From assembly GCA_028868695.1 (NCBI GenBank), contig JAGWTZ010000025.1, positions 1 through 41,195 on the forward strand: a DNA stretch of 41,195 nucleotides, given 5' to 3'. Both the position numbers and the translations under genes were made by a program. The stretch's first letter is position 1. The number at the start of each line of letters is the position of its first letter. Below, one piece after another: positions 34,354-41,195 of this stretch. This DNA is from Alphaproteobacteria bacterium (lineage in GTDB: Bacteria; Pseudomonadota; Alphaproteobacteria; Rhizobiales; Aestuariivirgaceae). The notes beneath the pieces were generated by a model that was not told where the DNA came from, made no database searches, and saw only the letters and a program-made list of their open reading frames with translations.

Positions 34354-35838
34354 ATGGCAGAAGGCGCAAAATTGAACCGCGGGGTGATCGCGGCGTTTGG
34401 CGCGCTGGCCGTGGCGGGGGTCTTTGCCAATGCCGCCCACCATTCGGGCCTTCTGTTGCGGGAGGCCGACTTGTGGTGGCACATCAAGAGCGGGCTCACC
34501 ATGTTTGCCAGCCACGCCGTGCCGCAGGTGGACACTTTCTCCTACACTCATGAGGGCCAGCCGTGGATCGCAAAGGAATGGCTGGCGCAGGTTATCTATG
34601 CCGCAAGCTGGCTCATGGCGGGCTGGGCCGGGCCGCTGCTGGTGGCGGCCCTGTCGATCGCGCTGGCAAGCTGGCTGATCTATGCGCGGGCAACACGCGA
34701 CTTGCAGCCCTTCTATGCCGTGGCGCTGGTGATCATCGGGGCCTTTCTCACCCAGGGCGTCACCGTGGCGCGCCCGCATGTGCTGACCTTCCCGATCGCG
34801 GTAGCGCTATCCATTGCGCTGTTTGATGCCGCGCGCAGCCAAAAGACGCCGCCGTGGTGGACGCTGCTGCTCACCGTGCTGTGGACCAACCTGCATGGCA
34901 GCTTTGCCATTGCCTTCCTGATTTCGGGTTGCGCCTTCCTTGACTATCTCGAACGCACACGCCTGCAGAACATTTCTGGCGCGCTGCGCTGGGTGGCCTA
35001 TCTGGCGCTGACGGTGGCCGCCACGCTGATCAACCCGTATTTCTTCCAGCCCTATGTCATCGCCCTGCAATTGGCTGGTGGCATTGGGGTGATGGACCGC
35101 ATTTCCGAATGGGCGCCCTTCAGCGCACCCGGCAACAGCCTGATGGAAGGCGGCTTCATGCTGGCTTTCTTCCTGCTGCTGAAGGCGCGGGCGCGGCTGA
35201 CGCTGGGGCAGATCCTGTTCACGCTGATGTGCTTCCACATGATGCTTTCACACATGCGGTTTCTTTATGTGTTCTTCCTGTTGGTTCCGGTGGCGCTGTT
35301 GCCTGAGATCGTCGAGGGCATGCCTGCGCTTTCTGTTCAAGGCTGGGCGCAGCGGCCGCGCGACGGGCTGGAGCGGCTGGCCGGTGGGTACGGCCGGGCG
35401 ATCAGCGTGCTCGCGCTGCTCGCTGTGCTAGTTTATGGCGGCTGGCTGGCGATGAAGGATCATGTGGTGCCGCCGCAAAATACATCGGTGGCCGGGGCCA
35501 TTGATTTTGTCCTCCAGAACAGGGACAGCCACCCGGCGCTGCAGAAAAAAGTGTTCAATGACTACAACATGGGCGGGCCGCTCATCCTGGCGGGGATCAA
35601 GACCTATATCGACGGACGCGCCGAGCAGCTGTTTCTTGGGGATTTCATGACCCAGTATATCGACAGCGGCGAGCCCACCGGCCGCGACGCGCTGGCGAAG
35701 ATTCTGAGTGACCAAGGCATCGGCTGGGCGCTGTTCCAGCCTGAGGACAGGCGCAGCAAATTCCTCTCCGAAATGCCCGACTGGCAGAAGGCCTATGCGG
35801 ATGAGACTGCCGTGGTGTGGGAGCGGAAGGGGCCCTGA
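34354..35838 (+). CDS. Polytopic membrane protein (GT-C glycosyltransferase-like)
   Basis: A 494-aa protein with about ten hydrophobic segments and a soluble C-terminal domain (about 390-490, VFNDYNMGGPLILAGIKTYIDGRAEQLF). The first periplasmic loop carries EADLWWHIKSG, and a later loop TWxxxHGS-like WTNLHGSFA, features of membrane-embedded mannosyl/glucosyltransferase-type proteins and of an uncharacterised bacterial family with the D-x-WWH motif. A lipid-linked sugar transferase is possible but unproven. ATG 34354 follows GGGAGG, so upstream codons are not needed. It is monocistronic, between two opposing genes. Confidence 0.7.
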   Translation: MAEGAKLNRGVIAAFGALAVAGVFANAAHHSGLLLREADLWWHIKSGLTMFASHAVPQVDTFSYTHEGQPWIAKEWLAQVIYAASWLMAGWAGPLLVAALSIALASWLIYARATRDLQPFYAVALVIIGAFLTQGVTVARPHVLTFPIAVALSIALFDAARSQKTPPWWTLLLTVLWTNLHGSFAIAFLISGCAFLDYLERTRLQNISGALRWVAYLALTVAATLINPYFFQPYVIALQLAGGIGVMDRISEWAPFSAPGNSLMEGGFMLAFFLLLKARARLTLGQILFTLMCFHMMLSHMRFLYVFFLLVPVALLPEIVEGMPALSVQGWAQRPRDGLERLAGGYGRAISVLALLAVLVYGGWLAMKDHVVPPQNTSVAGAIDFVLQNRDSHPALQKKVFNDYNMGGPLILAGIKTYIDGRAEQLFLGDFMTQYIDSGEPTGRDALAKILSDQGIGWALFQPEDRRSKFLSEMPDWQKAYADETAVVWERKGP

Positions 35839-36522
35839 CTAACCTGCCGTATCAATCAAGGCCGCGAGATGTGCAGCGAACTGCACAGTGGCCTGCGTGC
35901 CTTCCTCAGAGAGAGCATAGATGCCGCGCGCCTCACGGGTGAACCAGCCATAGTAGTTTGAGCGCAAGATGCTGGCCGCGCGCTCCACCGCCGTGGCCTT
36001 GGCGATCACCGCAGGCTTGGATGCGCCGTGGCTGTGCAAGTGGCGCAGGCAGCGCAGCGCGTCTTGCTTGTAGGCAGTCATCAGCTTTGTGCCGGTGCTG
36101 CCGCCAAGGTTCGGGTCGCCCTTGCGGCGCACAAATTCCTTCAGCAGCCCGGCGCTGCGCTTGGCGTTTTTGCGCGGCGCATAGGGCGCGGGTTCGGCCA
36201 GCACTTCGAGGCTGCCGGATTTGGTGATAAAAATGAGGCCCAGGCCCAGCCGGCGGCAGAGCTTCACAGCTTCTGCGGGCAAGCTTCGCCTTGCGCCGCC
36301 CACCGCGATGTAAACTGTGTCGCTGAGGGCAAGCCTATCCACCGCCTGGTAGATGAGCTTGAGGGTAAACCCGCGCTTCAACTCCACGATCAAAGGTTCG
36401 CCATTGCCGCGCCGCGCCACCACATCGCATCCGTTCACCTCCGCCTTCACCTCATAGCCCTGCGCTTCAAGAAAGCGCTTCAGCGGCAGATAGAGATCGG
36501 TTTCGCGGCCGGCCATGGACAT
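35839..36522 (-). CDS. DUF2161 protein with PD-(D/E)xK nuclease-like fold
   Basis: A 227-aa protein that matches DUF2161. The core resembles PD-(D/E)xK phosphodiesterases: D33 in GCDVVARR and E47-x-K49 in LIVELKRGF, then the ALSDTVYIAVGG strand. A C-terminal winged-helix-like part (YKQDALRCLRHL, VERAASILRSNYYGWFTREARGIYALSEEG) is present. Its DNA target or role is unknown. Start at ATG 36522 (overlapping the channel's stop by 1 nt) or ATG 36516. Its stop abuts the stop of the opposing membrane-protein gene. Confidence 0.83.
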   Translation of the reverse strand: MSMAGRETDLYLPLKRFLEAQGYEVKAEVNGCDVVARRGNGEPLIVELKRGFTLKLIYQAVDRLALSDTVYIAVGGARRSLPAEAVKLCRRLGLGLIFITKSGSLEVLAEPAPYAPRKNAKRSAGLLKEFVRRKGDPNLGGSTGTKLMTAYKQDALRCLRHLHSHGASKPAVIAKATAVERAASILRSNYYGWFTREARGIYALSEEGTQATVQFAAHLAALIDTAG

Positions 36523-37397
36523 CAGGCGGGCTTGGTGTGGTGGAATTTGCGGTAGTCCAGCGTCACGCCATCCTCGCCCACAAAGATGATGTCTTCATAG
36601 GCGTGGCCCCACAAAACCTGCTCATGGCTGTAACTTTTGCGCGCCCGCATGTCCTGGGCCGAAGTGTCGTCCACGCCCTTGATGGTGAGGATGAACTGGA
36701 AATCATCTGCGGCGAAATCCTCCGCCGTCATGCCATGCAGCGGGCTGGCCTTGGTGATGGCGTGGAACAGCGTCCAGCTCAGAACGAAAGTGGGGTTCTG
36801 CTGGCGGGAAAGCTGCAGTTCGTGGAAGCGGCGCATCCTGTGGCCCTCGGGCGTCACCTCATCGCGCAAGAGCCAAAGCTGTGCGGTGGCGTCGGAAATG
36901 AAATTCTGCCGCGCATTGGCCAGGCGGAACATCAGGTGCGGCGCGCCGCCAAATTCTGAAATCACCGGGTGGTCAGCAAAGAGAATGCGAGCGCGCGGCC
37001 GCGAGAAGCGGGCGAAGATCAGGCCGGTGAGGGCCGCCGTCTGCACCAGAGAAACAAAGCCCTCAAGGCTGTAGACAACGTGGCCCCAGGTGTCGCCGGG
37101 GTGCATTTCGCCGAAACCCACCGTGGTGAAAGCTTCCACCGCGAAAAAGAACAGGTTGAGGAAGTGCGGTTCCTCCAGCCTGTTCACGGAGGCCGGGTCC
37201 AGCGCATAGAGGCAGGCGAACAGCAGGTTGTTGGCCAGAAACACCGCCAGAACGGCCAGCACAAAGCTGCGCGGCCCCGCCGTCATCGCCCGGTGGTAGA
37301 GGTCACTCCAAAAGGCCGTCTCGCCGCCAACCGTCCTGATCTCGCGGTTGGAGATGCGGATGGTGCGGCTGCGTGGCGGGCGGGGTTTTTTCCTCAT
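36522..37397 (-). CDS. Inward-rectifier-type potassium channel (KirBac-like)
   Basis: A 291-aa protein with the KirBac layout: an amphipathic slide helix region (about 30-45), TM1 (about 45-66), pore helix with filter TTVGFGEMHPGD (TVGFG at 92-96), TM2 (about 105-130, SLVQTAALTGLIFARFSRP) and a C-terminal immunoglobulin-like cytoplasmic domain (RILFADHPVI, LMFRLANARQNFI, SWTLFHAI, SPLHGMTAEDF, YSHEQVLWGHAYEDII). It should form a tetrameric K+ channel in the inner membrane. The filter has F in place of the usual Y of GYG. It is co-transcribed with DUF2161, an odd partner. Confidence 0.92.
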   Translation of the reverse strand: MRKKPRPPRSRTIRISNREIRTVGGETAFWSDLYHRAMTAGPRSFVLAVLAVFLANNLLFACLYALDPASVNRLEEPHFLNLFFFAVEAFTTVGFGEMHPGDTWGHVVYSLEGFVSLVQTAALTGLIFARFSRPRARILFADHPVISEFGGAPHLMFRLANARQNFISDATAQLWLLRDEVTPEGHRMRRFHELQLSRQQNPTFVLSWTLFHAITKASPLHGMTAEDFAADDFQFILTIKGVDDTSAQDMRARKSYSHEQVLWGHAYEDIIFVGEDGVTLDYRKFHHTKPA

Positions 37398-37512
37398 GCC
37401 CTTTCATATCGGCGTGGTACGCTTGGTCAAGCCTACAAAGTGTCAAATGCGGTCCACCGGATTGAGGCACAAATGGATGATTGACCTGGATAAACAAAAA
37501 GCTGTCGGCTTT

Positions 37513-38571
37513 CTATTTGGTGCCTGCGACAAACGATTTTCGCGGAACAATCCCCTCATATGTAGCGAATGTGCTGCATTGGTGCCTTTTTTGGTCAAAT
37601 GAAAAGGCCCGGCATTTCTCGTCCTTGTCGCAAGCTTTGATGCATTCTTCGAATGATTCTGAAACATCAGTATCTAATGACTTACCTTGAGCTATCATGT
37701 GCTGGTGGATTTTGAGTTCGGAGGCGTGGATCTGGTTACCTAGATCCGGCAGATAGCCGCCTACTGCGTATTCGTAGCCAACTGAAAAATTGGCACCGTC
37801 CTTCAAAAAGCAAACTGAAGACTTGCGGTTGAAAGTGAATGCCTTGCAAGAAGGCTCTGCGTCACAGGCTTCTTGGCAAGAGGCGAGCGAAGAATGATGT
37901 AACGGCATATTTGACAAATCTTGCCCGAACAAATCAATGCCATCTGAAATCTTGTAGTTGCGCCGCTCCGGCTTGGTCTGAACTGCTCCAGGTGATGGTT
38001 GCAAACCAACCACTGCAACCTCTATGCCGATTTTGTTGGCATCTTCCGCTGTGAGCCATTGGATAGCATCGGGTGGCGGGGACGTGATGTACGCGACAGC
38101 GCTATCGGCTAGGCCCAATTGATTTAGATATGAGCCAGCTAGCGCATTGCCCACTCCACTTTCCTGTGCAGTACCATCTTTTTTGATGGAGGCTGCGTGA
38201 AATCCAACTTGGCCATGAGGCTCTATCATTCGCTTGATTCCACCAAGTCAGGCCAGCGCACAAGCTGAAGCGCAGGTTGAATCGTTTGTCACCAAAGTTG
38301 AAAATTGCTTTAGGCGAATTGCTTTGCCCATTTGAATGCCAGCATAGAGATTGCCGCCTGGGCTCGACAATCTGACAATGGCGGTATCTACATCAAGAAC
38401 TCTACGAGTGAATTCTTTCTCATCGCCTTGTACAAATTCGCCCTCAATCGATATGAGGGCCGGCGTTGTACTCGTGGCGGCCTGCACAATAATTACTTCA
38501 GCTGCTTGCGCCGCAGAGGCATATACAAAAACCCCAATTGAAATTGCTATTAGCAAGATTTTTTGCGTCAT
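37513..38571 (-). pseudogene. Periplasmic ClpP-like protease with PAN/Apple domains, interrupted by an in-frame TGA
   Basis: From ATG 38571 the frame encodes a signal peptide (MTQKILLIAISIGVFVYASA, cleaved after AQA), then a ClpP/crotonase-like periplasmic domain (COG3904 type) with SSPGGN (69-74) and the candidate nucleophile S102 in CASACALA. It stops at TGA (38250-38248, codon 108). After the TGA the same frame continues without shift: LGGIKR, then MIEPHGQVGFHAASI with the likely catalytic histidine. Two PAN-like domains follow, with Cys patterns CQEACDAEPSCKAFTF and CIKACDKDEKCRAFSF, to 37513. Relatives read CALxWLxG here, so TGA replaces a TGG Trp codon. Base composition is visibly lower in GC (about 47% in a sampled line) than neighbouring genes, a sign of transfer. 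The full product would be 352 aa. Confidence 0.8.
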
Positions 38572-38765
38572 GGCCCGCCCCACTTTCGCAAATCTTTGAT
38601 CATCCACGGCAACTTGTCTAGGGTGGAATGTGGCTTCAGACGCCAACCATTATTCCGCCGCCCGGGTCAAAATCATTTAGGGAAATGCACACGCTATGGG
38701 AAGCAACTCCCCCATGGGTGAATGTTTCAGTACAGGCCCTATTCTTAGTTGATTGAAAGGCCCGT

Positions 38766-39641
38766 TCAAGCCCGCACGGCGGCGCTGTAGGCGTCCATCA
38801 GGGCGCGGCTCATGTTGCCGGGGTTGAAGGTGTAGGGGCCGATTTCCTTCACGGGCGTCACTTCGGCGGCAGAGCCGACGATGAAGCACTCGTTATAGCT
38901 GGGCAGCTCTTCCGGCATGATGCGGGTTTCATTCACGGTCATGCCTTGTGCCTTGGCGATGGCGATCACTGTCTGGCGGGTGATGCCGTTGAGGAAGCAA
39001 TCGGCGATGGGCGTGTGGATCTGGCCATCTTTGATGAAGAAGATGTTGGCGCCGGTGCATTCAGCCACGCGGCCCTGCCAATCCAGCATCATGGCGTCGG
39101 CATAGCCCTTCTTCTCCGCCTTGTGCTTGGAGATGGTGCAGATCATGTAAAGGCCGGCGGCCTTGGCGTGAACCGGAGCGCATTGCGGGTCGGGCCGGCG
39201 GTATTCGGCGATGTCGAGGCGGATGCCCTTCATCTTGGTTTCGGGATCGAACATGGAAGGCCAGGCCCAGGTGGCGATGGCCACGTGGATCTTGTTGTTC
39301 TGGGCGGAAACCGCCATCATTTCCGAGCCGCGGAAGGCCACCGGGCGCACGTATTGATCGCCGCCGCCATTGGCCTTCACCACCGCGTCCTTGGCGGCGT
39401 TGATCTCATCATCGGAGAAGGGCAGGTCAAAATCCATGATCTGCGCGGATTTGCGGAAGCGCTGGGTATGTTCCTTGCTCTTGAAAATCTTGCCGGCATA
39501 GGCGCGCTCGCCCTCGAACACGCTTGAGCCATAATGCAGGCCATGGGTGAGGACATGCACCTTTGCATCCTGCCACTTCACCAACTCACCGTTGAACCAG
39601 ATCGTGCCTTCACGCTTGTCAAAGGGGATAACCGACATCAT
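38766..39641 (-). CDS. ilvE: Branched-chain amino acid aminotransferase
   Basis: A 291-aa class IV PLP aminotransferase for the last step of Val, Leu and Ile synthesis (or the first of breakdown). THGLHYGSSVFEG (32-44), the RPVAFRGSE substrate-specific block, PLP lysine K160 in HAKAAGLY, and AECTGANIFFIKDG (about 190-203), with GSAAEVTPVKEI near the end, are typical. The Met at 39638 is an alternative start. It diverges from marR over a 79-bp gap, so the MarR protein may control it. Confidence 0.93.
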   Translation of the reverse strand: MMSVIPFDKREGTIWFNGELVKWQDAKVHVLTHGLHYGSSVFEGERAYAGKIFKSKEHTQRFRKSAQIMDFDLPFSDDEINAAKDAVVKANGGGDQYVRPVAFRGSEMMAVSAQNNKIHVAIATWAWPSMFDPETKMKGIRLDIAEYRRPDPQCAPVHAKAAGLYMICTISKHKAEKKGYADAMMLDWQGRVAECTGANIFFIKDGQIHTPIADCFLNGITRQTVIAIAKAQGMTVNETRIMPEELPSYNECFIVGSAAEVTPVKEIGPYTFNPGNMSRALMDAYSAAVRA

Positions 39642-39711
39642 GTCCTCCGCAAAAATTTGGATTTGTTCTGGAATCCGTTAAATGTGGGTGCAAGGTAGCA
39701 GAAATGGAAAA

Positions 39712-39732
39712 TATGTCAATATGGCTGACATA
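39712..39732. promoter_or_regulatory. Perfect dyad over the marR start codon, candidate MarR operator
   Basis: TATGTCA (39712-39718), 7 nt, TGACATA (39726-39732) form an exact 7-bp inverted repeat whose spacer contains the marR ATG (39721). MarR proteins bind such near-palindromes and often repress their own genes. The site is also in the ilvE-marR divergent region. Confidence 0.5.
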
Positions 39733-40200
39733 ATTTTGGACGAGACGGACAAGGCCCTGTCGCTGGTGGAGCTGATGTTCTTCGCCTACCGCGATTTTGT
39801 GGCGGACCCGGACCATATTCTCGCTGGCCTCAAATTCGGCCGGGCGCATCACCGCGTGTTGCATTTTGTGGGGCGAAACCCCGGCCTCACGGTGGCGGGC
39901 CTGCTCGACATCCTGCAGATCACCAAGCAGTCACTGGCCCGGGTTTTGAAGGAGCTGATTGACCAAGGCTATGTGTTCCAGCGCGAAGGTGCCGAGGACA
40001 GGCGCAAGCGCCTGCTTTTTCTGACGCCCAAGGGAGAGGCGCTGCAGGCGCGGCTCGTGGCATCGCAAATCACCCGCTTTGAGCGGGCCTGCAAGGCCAT
40101 CGGCGCAACGCCGGAGCAGTTCGGCCGCGTGCTGCTGGCGATGGTGGACGAAGCCAACCAGCCCTTGGCGCTATCCCTGATCAAGGGTCACCATGGCTGA
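39721..40200 (+). CDS. MarR-family transcriptional regulator (PetP-like context)
   Basis: A 159-aa winged-helix repressor: GRAHHRVLHFVGRNPGLTVAGLLDILQITKQSLARVLKELIDQGYV (helix-turn-helix, about 40-85), the wing with AEDRRKRLLFLT, and a C-terminal dimerisation helix. It is co-transcribed with an OmpR-type regulator (8-nt overlap) and a sensor kinase, the order of the Rhodobacter petP-petR genes; the identity is suggested by order only. ATG 39721 starts inside a dyad, which implies autoregulation. An upstream ATG at 39682 is in frame but would lie in the promoter region. Confidence 0.88.
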   Translation: MADIILDETDKALSLVELMFFAYRDFVADPDHILAGLKFGRAHHRVLHFVGRNPGLTVAGLLDILQITKQSLARVLKELIDQGYVFQREGAEDRRKRLLFLTPKGEALQARLVASQITRFERACKAIGATPEQFGRVLLAMVDEANQPLALSLIKGHHG

Positions 40201-40879
40201 GCTTCCCCACATCCTGGTGGTGGATGACGATGCGCGCCTGCGCGGCCTGTTGCACAGCTTCCTCACCGGGCAGGGATACCGCGTGACGGTGGCAGCCTCC
40301 GCCGCCGCGGCGCGGCAAATGATGGAAGGCCTGGCCTTTGATGCGCTTGTGGTGGATGTGATGATGCCGGGAGAAACCGGGCTTTCCTTTGTGAAGGATT
40401 TGCGCGGCGGGCTGGGCCAGGTCCCGGTGCTGATGCTCTCTGCCCTTTCCGACGCGCAGGACAGAATCGCGGGGCTGGCATCGGGCAGCGATGATTATCT
40501 TTCCAAACCGTTCGAGCCGCAGGAGCTTCTGCTTCGCCTCAACAATATCTTGCGCCGGGCGCGGCCTGCGGCGGTGATGCTGGAAGAGGTGGAGTTTGGC
40601 CCCTTCTCCTTCCGCCTTTCTTCAGGCGAGCTCAAACGGGCGGATGAAGCGATCCGCCTCACCACACGCGAGAAGGAGATTTTGCGGGTGCTGGCGCGGG
40701 CCGAAGGCAAGGCCGTTTCACGCGCCGAACTGGCGGGCGAGGCGAGCGCTGACGCCACACGCAAGATTGATGTGCAGATCAACCGGCTGCGGCAGAAGAT
40801 TGAAGTGGACCCTGCCAACCCGCGCTTCCTGCAAACGCTGCGGGGGCAGGGCTATGCCTTGTTCGGAGGGGCGGGCTGA
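40193..40879 (+). CDS. OmpR/PhoB-type response regulator
   Basis: A 228-aa regulator. The receiver domain has the acidic pair in VVDDDARLR (10-13), the phospho-acceptor D55 in LVVDVMMPG and K105 in YLSKPFEP. The C-terminal winged helix (about 130-225: IRLTTREKEILRVLA, ADATRKIDVQINRLRQKIE, FLQTLRGQGYALF) is OmpR-like. It overlaps marR by 8 nt and the kinase by 1 nt (TGATG), so the three are one operon. By gene order it resembles PetR. Targets are unknown. Confidence 0.92.
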   Translation: MAELPHILVVDDDARLRGLLHSFLTGQGYRVTVAASAAAARQMMEGLAFDALVVDVMMPGETGLSFVKDLRGGLGQVPVLMLSALSDAQDRIAGLASGSDDYLSKPFEPQELLLRLNNILRRARPAAVMLEEVEFGPFSFRLSSGELKRADEAIRLTTREKEILRVLARAEGKAVSRAELAGEASADATRKIDVQINRLRQKIEVDPANPRFLQTLRGQGYALFGGAG

Positions 40880-41195
40880 TGGAAACACCGCAGCCAACCC
40901 TTTACGACCGGTTCAATGCGTTGCTCGAGGCCTATGCGCCAGACGACCTATACCGGCGCGCGCTGGCCATCATGATCACGCCGGTGGTTCTGCTGCAGCT
41001 GTTGCTGGCTGGCGTTTTGGTGTCGCGCTATCTCGACAATGTTGCCAATGTGCTGGCGCGCTCGCTGGCCGATGAAACCGCTTTGCTGGTGCGGCTCTAT
41101 GAGAAATCCGGCAAGACACCTGAGGCACTGGCCCAGGTGGGGGACTATGCCCAGAACGTGCTGCACATGGATTTCGCAGTGCAGGAAACGGGCGT
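40879..41195 (+). CDS. Sensor histidine kinase, 5' part (cut by the window edge)
   Basis: The first 105 codons are present. A short cytoplasmic tail is followed by one membrane segment (about 30-48, IMITPVVLLQLLLAGVLV), then the start of a periplasmic sensor region with NVANVLARSLADETALLVRLYEK. Such EnvZ-like kinases follow OmpR-type regulators; the catalytic domains must lie beyond 41195. It overlaps the response regulator by 1 nt, so it is its probable partner. The kinase identity is from context and topology, not from catalytic motifs. Confidence 0.78.
   Translation, partial: METPQPTLYDRFNALLEAYAPDDLYRRALAIMITPVVLLQLLLAGVLVSRYLDNVANVLARSLADETALLVRLYEKSGKTPEALAQVGDYAQNVLHMDFAVQETG

Noticed and set aside
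38248-38250. TGA as a selenocysteine codon
   Set aside because: Relatives carry Trp at this place, no SECIS-like hairpin is obvious directly after it, and the gene is not of a selenoprotein family.
38633-38679. Plus-strand tail ending DANHYSAARVKII as a gene remnant
   Set aside because: The frame is closed by a stop shortly upstream and shows no family match.

Overview
The window looks like chromosomal DNA of an alphaproteobacterium, most likely of the Hyphomicrobiales/Rhizobiales type. Evidence: a SciP cell-cycle regulator (DUF1153) found only in that class, a bacterial phosphatidylcholine synthase, a Caulobacter-type sphingolipid gene set, P44/Msp4-like small outer-membrane barrels, and high-GC, tightly packed genes with many ATGA overlaps. 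The species cannot be named from the sequence alone. No phage, insertion sequence, CRISPR array or integrase was seen.

Layout. 1-353 has no gene but is rich in inverted repeats (possible structured RNA). 354-3065: sciP (minus) diverges from mnmA, followed by phosphatidylcholine synthase (pcs) and tRNA-Met(CAT). 3264-4826: two paralogous outer-membrane beta-barrel genes in tandem, each with its own terminator. 4921-8655: a TPR-sulfotransferase, a Met-rich exported protein (minus), a membrane fatty-acid-hydroxylase-family protein and a small tail-anchored hypothetical.

8805-17021 is the centrepiece: two convergent operons that together make up a sphingolipid (ceramide) system. The plus operon is acyl-AMP ligase - CerR-like reductase - acyl carrier protein - serine palmitoyltransferase. 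The minus operon is bacterial ceramide synthase - metallophosphoesterase - lone LptF/G-type permease - ceramide/diacylglycerol-type lipid kinase. The operons overlap tail to tail by 23 bp. Spt and CerR would make the long-chain base from an ACP-bound acyl chain, bCerS would N-acylate it, and the kinase would phosphorylate ceramide. The phosphoesterase and the unpaired permease are candidates for head-group processing and trafficking; those two roles are inference.

17108-24833: a Nudix and a GNAT gene, then a minus-strand MoxR - DUF58 - DUF4159/BatA-like - VWA-like operon. 24882-32268: a long co-directional run of DUF1285, CoA-type Nudix, CCA-adding enzyme, cupin, FolM-like SDR, folB, uvrC, pgsA, moaD and an RluB/RsuA-type pseudouridine synthase. 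32265-34248 (minus): an uncharacterised pair of PfkB-family sugar kinase and DeoC/FbaB-type aldolase. 34354-35838: a large polytopic membrane protein. 35839-37397 (minus): a DUF2161 nuclease-fold protein and a KirBac-type K+ channel. 37513-38571 (minus): a lower-GC periplasmic ClpP-like/PAN-domain gene interrupted by one in-frame TGA. 38766-41195: a branched-chain aminotransferase diverging from a MarR - OmpR-type response regulator - sensor kinase operon, the kinase being cut by the window edge. A perfect dyad covers the marR start codon and is a candidate autoregulatory operator.
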